From the NCBI GenBank assembly GCA_963780865.1, contig CAWADT010000009.1:1-64000 (forward strand): DNA of 64,000 nucleotides. The letters are read 5' to 3'. Shown in pieces: positions 9,191 to 18,363 of this stretch (position 1 is its first letter; every line of letters begins with the position of its first letter). This stretch comes from FEN-1073 sp963780865 (lineage in GTDB: Bacteria; Chloroflexota; Anaerolineae; Anaerolineales; RBG-16-64-43). The notes below the pieces were generated by a model. It was not told the origin of the DNA and did not search any database. It saw nothing but the letters and a program-made list of their open reading frames with translations. The position numbers and the translations under genes are program-made.

Positions 9191-9535
9191 GGCGTGCTGT
9201 CGCGGGACTTCCTTAATCCTTTCTGCGCGCGTGTTTTGGGAATTGGTGGCGTGAATAGCGATTTCAGCTTTCAATTTATCAAATTATTCGATAAAACCCC
9301 GCCGCATTTATTGGGAATGTGGGAAGATGCCCTCCTTCCTGAAAGGAGTCGGTTTTCCAGATCGCCAGCTATGCTTGCCTCTCGCAGAAAACGCGGGGCG
9401 TGACAAAAGGAAGAGGAGTCGAAGGTTTTATTTATTCTTTTACAACAGGAATGAGTATCCGCTCGTTGAATCTCAATAATATTGGATGGGATGCGTCATG
9501 GATGGATTCGCTTCTCGTGAAAATTATCGGCATCG
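9191..9535. other. Intergenic region between propeller kinase and GH65 operon end
   Basis: No gene is seen. The segment separates the kinase promoter from the stop of the minus-strand GH65/beta-PGM gene. Several short AT-rich tracts occur but no clear terminator hairpin was found. Confidence 0.3.
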
Positions 9536-12490
9536 TCAACCGTCTTTGGCTGTGATTAAATTGAGGATAATTAATTGCTGAAAATTCGCGATGACCATGT
9601 CCGCGGTTACTAAAATTTCAGGTTTTCCGACCCCAACGCTTCCCATACCGGCTCGGTTGGCCGCTATGATCCCGGCTTCCGAATCTTCAAAGACAACGCA
9701 ACCTTCCGCTGGAATTCCCAATTCCAGGGCCGCGAGTACGAAGGCTTCCGGATCCGGTTTGGCATTGCGCACTTTGGTGCCATCGACGACGGCGTCGAAT
9801 AGGGTGGCAATCTGCAGACGATCCAGGATGAGCGCGGTATTCTTGCTCGCGGAGGCGATGGCGGTTTTGACGCTTTTCTGTTTTATGTAGCGGATGTAGT
9901 CGACAACTCCCGGCAGCAGGTCGGCGGGCTGGATATCGCGGATGCATTCGACGTACCAGGAATTCTTCTGCGCGCTCATGGCATGCCGCGCCGACTCGTC
10001 CGCATCGATCCCGCCAATTTCCAGAAGGATCTCCAGAGACCGTGTTCGGCTCACTCCTTTGAGTTTCTCGTTGTCCGCTTCGGTAAAATTAAAACCGAGC
10101 TGTTTGGCGAGCCGTTTCCAGGCCAGGTAGTGGTATTTGGCGGTATTGACGATGACGCCATCCAGGTCGAAGATGGCGGCGTCCATGGATTTAATCATGC
10201 GCTGTGCTTCCCTTCGAGCAGCGGGAGGGTGAGCTTTTCTCGCACGGGCAACGGACGGGTCTCTGGAAAGACTCTGGACGAGGATTTCTGCCTGCAAGGG
10301 TTGGACGGCCCTCACCGTCACTTCGCGTTTGGACACCGTAAGCCGGAGCGCTTGGCCGCGGATGGTCAGCGGCAGTTCCACTTCGCTCCACAGGGCTGGT
10401 AAATGCGGATCGATCGTGAGGGTTTCTCCGGACCAACGAACGCCGCAGAAGCCGAGGACCGCGGCCATCCATGCTCCTCCACTCGCCGCCGGATGCGTTC
10501 CGCCGATATACAAGGAGCCCACATACCGCCTGGAATTGCCGGTCAGGTCGATGGTGGCCGCGGCCATGAAATACTGGTAGGCCGCGGCGGCTTTCCCGAG
10601 TTGGGCGGCGAGGATGGAATACGCGCAGGCGTTCAAGCTGGAGCCCTGTTCCGTGCGCGGCTCGTAATACTCCCAGTTGGCGGCGACGACTTCGCGGGAA
10701 TGTGTCTCGCCGAAGAGGTGCAAAGCCAAAATCACGTCCGCTTGTTTGATAATCTGCGTGGTCGTCGCCAGCCCGTTGCCTCCGCCCAGATATTCGTTCG
10801 GATCGAGTTTGCGCCGCAGCAACTCCTCGCGGGCGACATCTTCCAAACCGAAATAGCCGTCAAATTGGGGGATGATCTTGGTCAGCGGATCGGGCTCGGG
10901 TCGGTAGACGCGCCCGCATACTTCCCGGATGGCCTCGAGATCCTTTTGGAAGTCTATTTTTTCCATCAAAGCCGCGGCCTGGGCCGGATGCCGTTCCTGC
11001 AGAAAGGCGCTGAGCCGCAGGCAGAGTTCAAAAGTTTGCACCGCGATCCAATTAGTGAAGGCGTTGTTGTGCACCCGTTCGTGGTATTCGTCCGGGCCGG
11101 TCACATCCAGGAGTTCATAACGATTCTTTTCCCGGCTGTAATACAGGCGCGTCAGCAGAAAGCGCGCGCATTCGTACAGCACTTCGGCGCCGCCGTCCAA
11201 GAGGAGCGTCTCGTCGCCGGTGATGGCAACATAGGCTCCGATGGCGTGCGCGATGTCCGCGCTGATATGCACCTGCTTGTCGCGGAAGTAAGTGCGGATC
11301 GGCCGATGAGTAATCACGTCGGTTACATTAAATTCCGTGCAGGCATCATCGCCGGTGTCCTGGCTCTCCCAGGCGTAATAGGCGCCGCGAAAGCCGTAGG
11401 CCCGCGCCTTGCGGCGGGCTCCGTCGAGCGTATGAAATCGGTACATCAGGAGATTTCGGGCGATCCCCGGGAATTCATAGGAAAAAAACGGAAGCATGAA
11501 GATTTCCGTATCCCAAAATATCGCCCCTTTGTACACTTGGCCTGAGAGTCCCCGGGCGGGGATGGACGCCCGATCGGTGTGAGCGGGGGCGACGGCGAGC
11601 AGATGATACAGGCTGAATCGCAGCGCGAGCTGGGCTTCCGGATCGCCGGTGATTTGAATATCGCAGTTGTTCCAACGTCCTTCCCAAACCTTGTGGTGCT
11701 CTTTCAGCAAAGAGTCGAAACCGGCCCGAGCCGCTTCCCGGCATAACGCCTGCCCGGCGGGCAGCGGATGGTCGGTGTCTTGGCCGGTATGGACCGTCAC
11801 GAATTTCTCGAGCGTTTGCTCCCGGTTGGCTTTCATTTGCCAATGGAGCTCACGTAAAATGCATTTGTCATCTTCCACATAAATATGGGATGCGCCGGGA
11901 CCAACGGCGTCTTCGCACACCGCAATGGGCACGCGCATTTCTTGCGAGACCGCCGATAGCGTCATCAGAGGCGGATGATCTTGGGCGTGAAAATCGCCAA
12001 GGTGCGGACCGTTCAAATCCCACACGTCTCCGTCGATTCCAGTGCGGATGACCAGCTCGCAATCCCGGCTGGATTCGATGGAGTATTGAATGCAAAAAAG
12101 ATGGAGTTGCGCGGAACTGACAAACCGCCGCGCGCGCACGGTTAGCCGATTTCCATCTTCCGTTATAAAAACGGTGTGCCGATGATGAATCGCGTGGTAC
12201 ATATCCAGGGTCTGGGAATGCTGCTCCACCCGGCAGGTCTTCGCATGGAGCGGCTGGTTCCGATAGATCACCTGGACAAAGCCCCCATTGGGAATATTAA
12301 TCGGCTCGCGCCATAAGAGGCCGACTTGATCATACAATCCCGAAACGATCGTGGCGGTCTTTTGCCCCTTGGTATATTCCTCTAGCGTGCCCCGGTAGCC
12401 AACATAGCCGTTGCCCAGAAGGAATTCGTTCCCCAGCCGGTCGGTCGCCGCATCGTTCAGCTGATTTGTCTCTGTGATCGTCCAGCTCAT
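9536..12490 (-). CDS. GH65 disaccharide phosphorylase fused to beta-phosphoglucomutase
   Basis: The 984-residue protein has two parts. Residues 1-760 are a GH65 phosphorylase: an N-terminal beta-sandwich beginning NEFLLGNGYVGYRGTLEEY, and an (alpha/alpha)6 barrel with FWDTEIFMLPFF and the general-acid motif VTGPDEYHERVHNN (E468). Residues about 769-984 are a HAD-type beta-phosphoglucomutase with the nucleophile motif IFDLDGVIVNTA, core ASASKNTALILD, and FEDSEAGIIAA. GH65 enzymes split maltose, trehalose, kojibiose or nigerose with phosphate to give beta-glucose 1-phosphate, which beta-PGM turns into glucose 6-phosphate, so the fusion joins consecutive steps. With a GH87 alpha-1,3-glucanase nearby, nigerose is the favoured substrate (inference). 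It lies 30 bases after another GH65 gene. Confidence 0.9.
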   Translation of the reverse strand: MSWTITETNQLNDAATDRLGNEFLLGNGYVGYRGTLEEYTKGQKTATIVSGLYDQVGLLWREPINIPNGGFVQVIYRNQPLHAKTCRVEQHSQTLDMYHAIHHRHTVFITEDGNRLTVRARRFVSSAQLHLFCIQYSIESSRDCELVIRTGIDGDVWDLNGPHLGDFHAQDHPPLMTLSAVSQEMRVPIAVCEDAVGPGASHIYVEDDKCILRELHWQMKANREQTLEKFVTVHTGQDTDHPLPAGQALCREAARAGFDSLLKEHHKVWEGRWNNCDIQITGDPEAQLALRFSLYHLLAVAPAHTDRASIPARGLSGQVYKGAIFWDTEIFMLPFFSYEFPGIARNLLMYRFHTLDGARRKARAYGFRGAYYAWESQDTGDDACTEFNVTDVITHRPIRTYFRDKQVHISADIAHAIGAYVAITGDETLLLDGGAEVLYECARFLLTRLYYSREKNRYELLDVTGPDEYHERVHNNAFTNWIAVQTFELCLRLSAFLQERHPAQAAALMEKIDFQKDLEAIREVCGRVYRPEPDPLTKIIPQFDGYFGLEDVAREELLRRKLDPNEYLGGGNGLATTTQIIKQADVILALHLFGETHSREVVAANWEYYEPRTEQGSSLNACAYSILAAQLGKAAAAYQYFMAAATIDLTGNSRRYVGSLYIGGTHPAASGGAWMAAVLGFCGVRWSGETLTIDPHLPALWSEVELPLTIRGQALRLTVSKREVTVRAVQPLQAEILVQSLSRDPSVARARKAHPPAARREAQRMIKSMDAAIFDLDGVIVNTAKYHYLAWKRLAKQLGFNFTEADNEKLKGVSRTRSLEILLEIGGIDADESARHAMSAQKNSWYVECIRDIQPADLLPGVVDYIRYIKQKSVKTAIASASKNTALILDRLQIATLFDAVVDGTKVRNAKPDPEAFVLAALELGIPAEGCVVFEDSEAGIIAANRAGMGSVGVGKPEILVTADMVIANFQQLIILNLITAKDG

Positions 12491-12520
12491 ATCGGGATCC
12501 CCGTCGCTGCGCGTCCGGCC

Positions 12521-14803
12521 CTACAGGGGCACCACCAAACCGTCCCGGTTGATTTCCCGAAGCTGGCCGCAAACCAACGCGCGGATCGGCGCGCCGTCGA
12601 TCAAGTGAAGCCGCGCTTGCTTTTGGGTCACATTCACTTGAATGACCGAATTGCGGTAGACGATCTGGAAACGATAGAACGTCCAATGGGGCGGTATGGT
12701 GGGCTGAAAGACCAACTGCTCGCCGTCGGACCGCAAGCCGCCGTATCCGTATACGACGTTCATCCAGGCCGCTGCGATGGAGGTCAGGTGGATGCCTTCG
12801 GCGGTATTGCGGTTGTAATTATCCAGGTCGATCCGCGTGGCGAACTTGAAGAGCTCGAAGGACTCCGCCTTACGCCCCAACTCGGAAGCCAGGATGGAGT
12901 GCAGGGAAGGCGAGAGGGAGGATTCGTGGATACAACGCGGTTCGTAATAGTCGTAATTCGCCAGCTTCACATCCTGCGGGAAAGATTGGTTATAGAGGAA
13001 CAGAAACATCAACACGTCGGGTTGTTTGATCATGTCAAACCGGTAGATCCGGTCGTACGACCAATTCTGATACAGCGGAAAATCCTGCACCGGGATGCTG
13101 TCGATCTCGATGTGCGGCAGGTCGAAGAAGCCTTCGTGCTGTTCGAAAACTCCCGTGGCGGCGTCGCGCGGAAGCGACATGTGATCCGCCGCATTTTGCC
13201 AGGAGCTCAACTCCTCCGGCGGACAGGCCAGCCGCTGCAGCAAATCCTTCTTTCCTTCCGGAGGCATGTCCGCCAGAACCTTCAGGGTATACAAGAAGGT
13301 CTGCTTGGCCATGAAGTTGGTGTAACAATTATTGTTTACCATCATATGGAATTCGTCCGGCCCCATGACGGCGTAATAGCCAAACGTATTCCGCCGGGGC
13401 GACCATTGCCCCCGGCTGGCGAGAAATCGGCAGATGGGAACGAGGAGTTCGGCTCCCGGGCCGAAAAGAAAATCCAAGTCCTGGGTGATGCGGACATAAT
13501 GCCAAATGGCATACGCCACGGCGGTGGTCGGCTGGAGCTGCAGGCTGGCATGTTGCCAGAGCGTGCAGCTTTCCGTGCCGTCGGTCGTGGCCACGGGATA
13601 GCACGCTCCCTGGCAATCGAGGCTTTTCGCCCGCGCCAGCGCCTGGGGCAAAGTCCGGTGGCGGAAACCGATCAGAGCTTTGGCCGCCGCGGGATTGCTG
13701 AAAAGGTAATAGGGCAGGCAGTATGTCTCCGTATCCCAGAACGTATTCCCGTTGTAAGCTTCCCCGGTTAAGCCTTTCGCCCCAATATTCGTGCTTTCGA
13801 TAGCTCCCCGGTACGTCTGCTGCATCTGAAAAATACAATAGCGGATCCCTTGTTGAGCTTCCGGATCGCCTTCTATGGTGATATCCGATTGGTTCCAAAA
13901 TTTCTGCCAGTACCGGCCGTTTTCTTTTACCGCCTCCTGATACTCGCTCCCCCCCAGTTGGTCGAGCAGCGCCATTCCCTGGGACCAGGTCGACTCGATG
14001 GAGTCTTTGGGATTTCGAGTTGTAAATAAAACGGCCGCCCGGTCGAGGTGGCGCTCTTGCCCCTGGGTCAGGGGAACATCAAAGCGGCAACCCACCAATT
14101 GATCCTCGCTGATCGCTTGGACGTTTTCGGCCATCGCGAGAGGGATCTGAAAGCCGGCGAACAGCTTGTGTTTGAGGTTTCGGCTTTCGCCGAGGATGGC
14201 CCAATGGCCGTCCTTCGCTTCTTTCCGCGGACAATCCCAGAAGTTGCGGTGGTACATTTCATGTTGAATGGAAAAATCCATCGCCAGAGTGACGGAGACC
14301 GGCCCCGAGAAATTGAGCGGCAAAAGCGAGATCCGCTGGAATCCCAGTTCCTTGGTGTTCATGCTCAGGAAGCGGGAAAATTCCACCTTCAGCTCCGGGC
14401 CAGCTTTTGTTTTCCAGATGAACTCGCGCCGCAGCTCGCCATCTCTCAAATCCAAACAGCGAAGGAAGTTGGAGAACCGGCTGTGGTTAATGTCGAGGAC
14501 TTCCTCCCCGAGTTGTAAGCGGGTGTAGAGCCAGTTGACGCTGTTCACCATGAAACAGATCCGGTTGGAAATTCCCTTGTATGCCATCGGCTCCGAGAGG
14601 AAGTGTTCCTCATAGATGCCGTTCAGATAACTCCCCACGAGGCTGTCTCCGGAATAGCCCTCGTCGAACGACCCCCGAATTCCCATGTGTTCGTTGCCCA
14701 ATGAAAATATCAATTCGGAGACCCTGCTTCTCTCCGGATGAAATCCTCTCTCGATGATTTTCCAGGGATCGATCGATAAATATTGATCTGCGATCTTGGC
14801 CAT
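12521..14803 (-). CDS. GH65 family glycoside phosphorylase
   Basis: The start at 14803 (MAKIADQYLSIDPWKIIERG) is supported by GGAG eight bases upstream and gives 760 residues. The fold signature is clear: FSLGNEHMGIRGSFDEGYSGD near residue 35, NTFWDTETYCLPYY near 353, and the general-acid region VMGPDEFHMMVNNNCYTN with E484. It is only distantly similar to the fused GH65 downstream, so the two probably act on different alpha-glucosidic linkages or acceptors. Specificity (nigerose, kojibiose, glucosyl-glycerol, glucosyl-rhamnose and others exist in the family) cannot be assigned from sequence alone. It is the first gene of the minus-strand operon and carries a repeat operator about 190 bases upstream. 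Confidence 0.88.
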   Translation of the reverse strand: MAKIADQYLSIDPWKIIERGFHPERSRVSELIFSLGNEHMGIRGSFDEGYSGDSLVGSYLNGIYEEHFLSEPMAYKGISNRICFMVNSVNWLYTRLQLGEEVLDINHSRFSNFLRCLDLRDGELRREFIWKTKAGPELKVEFSRFLSMNTKELGFQRISLLPLNFSGPVSVTLAMDFSIQHEMYHRNFWDCPRKEAKDGHWAILGESRNLKHKLFAGFQIPLAMAENVQAISEDQLVGCRFDVPLTQGQERHLDRAAVLFTTRNPKDSIESTWSQGMALLDQLGGSEYQEAVKENGRYWQKFWNQSDITIEGDPEAQQGIRYCIFQMQQTYRGAIESTNIGAKGLTGEAYNGNTFWDTETYCLPYYLFSNPAAAKALIGFRHRTLPQALARAKSLDCQGACYPVATTDGTESCTLWQHASLQLQPTTAVAYAIWHYVRITQDLDFLFGPGAELLVPICRFLASRGQWSPRRNTFGYYAVMGPDEFHMMVNNNCYTNFMAKQTFLYTLKVLADMPPEGKKDLLQRLACPPEELSSWQNAADHMSLPRDAATGVFEQHEGFFDLPHIEIDSIPVQDFPLYQNWSYDRIYRFDMIKQPDVLMFLFLYNQSFPQDVKLANYDYYEPRCIHESSLSPSLHSILASELGRKAESFELFKFATRIDLDNYNRNTAEGIHLTSIAAAWMNVVYGYGGLRSDGEQLVFQPTIPPHWTFYRFQIVYRNSVIQVNVTQKQARLHLIDGAPIRALVCGQLREINRDGLVVPL

Positions 14804-14964
14804 GCTCTGCTCCGCCCAGCTCTCCGTTGGGAGTATCGGACGATCGAATATCCCAAGGCGAAAAATTATGGTTGACGGCAAATGCCCACGCGCGAACCAT
14901 CCCGGTCAGCCGCATTGGACAAATTGTCCGTTTGTTATCTTTTAAGCCGCGCTTATAGAAGAGG

Positions 14965-15018
14965 AGTATAGAAAAAATAGCCAATATCAGCGTACAAACA
15001 TAGTCTAAACACAGTCCA
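14965..15018 (-). promoter_or_regulatory. Activator-type promoter with 11-bp direct repeats, GH65 operon
   Basis: On the minus strand three units follow each other at 11-base steps: TGGACTGTGT, TTAGACTATGT, TTGTACGCTGA (14988-15018). A -10-like TATACT (14965-14970) lies 21 bases after TTGTAC, and no consensus -35 exists at normal spacing. The two right-hand units recur, in the same orientation to the gene, at 18071-18100 before the importer operon. This layout is typical of promoters that need an activator. Confidence 0.65.
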
Positions 15019-15251
15019 AAGGCAGCGGGGATTCTCATTCTGTCCTATGGTGTTTTATTTTTTAAAGGGGGAGAGCCCTGTTCGGGGATTTTGTGCGAAT
15101 CGCTTATCGCGTCCGAATAGGCCTGATGCGAAATGTGGGTTATCTTACCGGTAATCTTCCGTTCCGTTTGTGTGCTTCCGCGCCGTTGCTTCCTCTCCTT
15201 TCCGGCGCGGCCAGCTTGTCAGACCGCCTGATACTCCTCCGCCGAATATCC
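15019..15251. other. Intergenic region between GH65 operon promoter and STAND regulator end
   Basis: No gene is seen. The stretch lies just downstream of the regulator stop and upstream of the operator. Confidence 0.3.
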
Positions 15252-18042
15252 CTATTCTAGGCAACGCAAGGCATAGATGACCGCCTGGTCCAGAGACAAC
15301 GATCGTCCGGCGCTCCACGCCTCGTCCATGGTTTCGGGTTTAAGCGCGTCTCTTACTTGTTGCAGACTCTTTTCGAGCGGAGCGCGGTAGAGCGGGAAGG
15401 CGAAAATGGCCAGGGAAATCCGCAGGCTGGCGGCGGCTCCGAAAAGCCGAGCCGCAGCCAACCATTCCTGACGGAGGACAAGGAGTTCTTGCAACCATTT
15501 CCAACAGGGCTAGGGAGCGCCATTGTTCCTTCAAGGATTGCTGCAGTGAGAGACTCGCCTGGAAATATCCTCTGGCGGATGGAATGTCGCCCGATTGGAG
15601 GGCGAGCAAACCCGCCGTGCAGTTTCCGAGCTCGGCGCACCAGGAATAGCCCGTGTCTTTGCAAAGGGCGAGGCACTGATCTATCAGTTCCCGGGATCGC
15701 GGAAGTTGATTGGTATGAATGGCAATTTCCGCCAGATAGTTCTTGGTCATGGCAATCACGGGGCTGCGTGTATCGCCAGTGGCATGGCTGAGCGCCATGC
15801 TTTCCTCAAAAAGGGATTGCGAATACTCGATGTCACCATGGTAGAACGCCGCCTGCCCCGCATGGCTTAAGACAAACGCGGTCGCCGATTGTGAGCCGAG
15901 GGAACGGAAATGCGAAACGCTTTCGAGGAAAAGTCGCTGAGCTTCCGGCAGATTGCCCTGGCTGAACTCGATCCGTCCCATGAGGTCAATCGACCAAGCC
16001 AATTGGCGGGAGTCATCCAATTCGCGGAATAATTGGAGACAAGCTTGGATATGCTCCCGCGCCAGATCCCACTCGCCGCGCAATTGCGCGAGCGCTCCCA
16101 GACCCATTCGGGCCAGCCCTACCCCGGAACGATCCTTCAGCAAGCTGGAGAGTTCGAGGCTGGCTTGAAATGCCCATAACATCGCCGTGTACTCCCGCAA
16201 ATCATGAGCCAGCCAGCCGGAGAGCCTCAGGACTTGCGCCCGAAGCGGCTGATAGACATGGGTCGTCTGGGCAAGGACAGTTTGGGTTATTTGGCGGCAA
16301 TCCTGTTGATATCCGCAGAATTTCCAGAAATTCCAGAGCGTCACTATGTAGCGGAGCCCCCATTCCCCTTTCTCCGCCTCGATCGTCCATTGAATAGCGG
16401 CTTTGATATTTTCGTATTCGCGCTGGAGCCTCTCGATCCAATCGCGGCGAACGTCCGCTTCCGTCGAGGATTTGATTTTTTCTACAAACGCCAAGTAGCA
16501 CCGGGCGTGCGCGCGACCCACGGCCTGGGATTCCCCCTGCGCATCGAGAAGCTCTTGCGCGTATTCGCACGTGATTCCAAGCATGTAAAACCGGGGCTCC
16601 CCATTGGGATCGGACCGCTGCTGCAGCAAGCTCTGATCCACAAGCGAGGTGAGGCCGGCCTGTACTTGGCGGGCGAAGCCGTCCGAACCATCCGGCCGAG
16701 GGGCATCCGGAGCGTGCGGCCGTTCGTTCAGCGCCAGCAGGGCGGACACCGTGGCGGCGGCTTCCATGGTGCAGCCGCCGGCGAAAACAGACAGCCGCCG
16801 GAACAGCGTCTGCAACTCCGGCGTAAGCAATTCATAGCTCCAATCCAGAATATCCCGCGGGGATTGTTGCTGGGGATGCAATCGTTTGGGGCCCTGGCTC
16901 AGAAAGTTCAGGCGTTTGGAATTGGAGAGGCGAACCAACATGGCCTGGGGAGAAAAATATTTAACCTGGAAAGCCGCCAATTCGATCTCCAGCGGAATTC
17001 CTTCCATGCGCAGACAAAGCTCAAAGACCGCTTCGGAGTTGGATTCATTGAGGGTAAAACCGGGATGGACCGCTTGCGCCCGCTGCACAAAGAGCGCAAC
17101 GGACGGCGATCGGGCCAATTGATCGGGTTCTCGAATGGTCTCCGCCGCCGGGGAGTCGAGCGGGGGAACGATGAATTCATGTTCCCCATACACCCGCAAT
17201 GCGGTCCGGCTGGTGACGAGGATTTTTAACCGGGGCGCCGCGGCCAACAGCTCCGTGACCAGCGCGGAGGCGGACAACAAATGCTCGAAGTTGTCCAACA
17301 CCAGGAGAAATTCCCGCGGCGCGAGGAATGCCGCCAACGCCTGCAGATCGTTTCCCTGCAGGATGCCCAACGATTGCGCAATGGCCGGCGCCACGGAGTT
17401 GGGGGCCCGGAGCGGGGAGAGATCGACAAACCCGATATTATTTCCCAAGGCAGGGAACATTCGTCTCGCCAGCTCGATACTCACCCGTGTTTTTCCAATT
17501 CCTCCCGGTCCCAAGAGCGTGAGCAAGCGCACGTCTTCCCGTTGGAGTTGAAGTATCAATGTTTGAAGGATGGGTTCCACCCCCACCAGGCTGTTGATGG
17601 GATTGGGGAGGGAAGGGAGGAGCGGGGGGGAATATTCCTGCCCTTTGCCGCGAGCCGGAGATCGACCAATCTCCCAGTGATTAAGCGCCACGACCAACGC
17701 GGGAAGGAGTTCGCGCAGCTGATAGAAGTAGGTTGCCCGGCTGATATTTAGACGATTCGCATAAACGTCCGATATTTCTTCCGGACTGGAAAGGACGACT
17801 TCCAGAATTCGATGATGGCTTGGCGAAAGCGGATAATTCTGCAAATATGCATAGATGGCTTTGATTCCGCCATGAAGATCAATCCAGGTCTGCCAGGGAT
17901 CCTGCTGAATGAGATGGGCGGGAAAACGGGGAAAGTGCAGTAAAGCCTTAATGTGCTCTTCGTCCCAAGGCTCTGCCGGCATTTCGAAGGTTTTTCGCGC
18001 TGTATTCATGCCCGCGTTTGTGCTGTACTCCTCGCGTTTCAC
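15252..18042 (-). pseudogene. STAND-type ATPase/TPR transcriptional regulator, one frameshift near the C-terminus
   Basis: From a GTG start at 18042 (ATG 18009 is an alternative) the protein has a predicted helix-turn-helix at residues 88-118 (ISDVYANRLNISRATYFYQLREL), an NB-ARC/AAA ATPase with Walker A GPGGIGKTR (178-186) and Walker B LLVLDNFEHLL, the KILVTSRTAL motif, and a long C-terminal TPR region. The main frame leaves homology near 15498. The neighbouring frame continues EWLAAARLFGAAASLR...SLSLDQAVIYAL, the usual family ending. Removing one A from the coding-strand AAA at 15498-15500 rejoins them (about 929 residues). It lies between the two operons that share its putative operator, so it is the likely glycan-responsive activator. 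Confidence 0.82.
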
Positions 18043-18070
18043 CGTTTCCCTTGGGTGCCCGAGGCGGTGG

Positions 18071-18124
18071 TTAGACTATGTTTAGACTATGTTTGTACAA
18101 CAAAGAAGAGATTTTTCATATATT
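18071..18124 (+). promoter_or_regulatory. Activator-type promoter with 11-bp direct repeats, importer operon
   Basis: Three units in register, TTAGACTATGT, TTAGACTATGT and TTGTACAACAA (18071-18103), are followed after 20 bases by TATATT (18119-18124) as -10. No -35 is present at normal spacing. The same repeat and nearly the same distance to a -10 are seen before the GH65 operon. The array also lies 29 bases upstream of the divergent regulator start, so autoregulation is possible. Confidence 0.68.
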
Positions 18125-18363
18125 GTTTATGTGCCCATGCGATCCCGAGCTACACACTAAGAATGGGTTCCGTCGATCCAATTCCAATGCTTCTTTGCGG
18201 GAAAGAACTATTCAGAGTTTTAGTATACCAGCATATCGGCTGAATCCCGGGTCGGATCGGATGTCGGCTGAGGAAAGGAGACAATTAAAAAAACAATATC
18301 CTGTCTCACGGAAAAATCAAAAGCCATTTGGAAAATCACCTATCACGGAATGGAGAAGAAAAA

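Noticed and set aside
10403..11545. Plus-strand open frame opposite the GH65/beta-PGM gene
   Set aside because: It shadows a gene with clear catalytic motifs and has no ribosome-binding site or family signature.
15252..18042. Calling the regulator a SARP because of 11-bp repeats
   Set aside because: The N-terminus does not show the OmpR-like plus BTAD layout of SARPs; only the operator geometry is similar.
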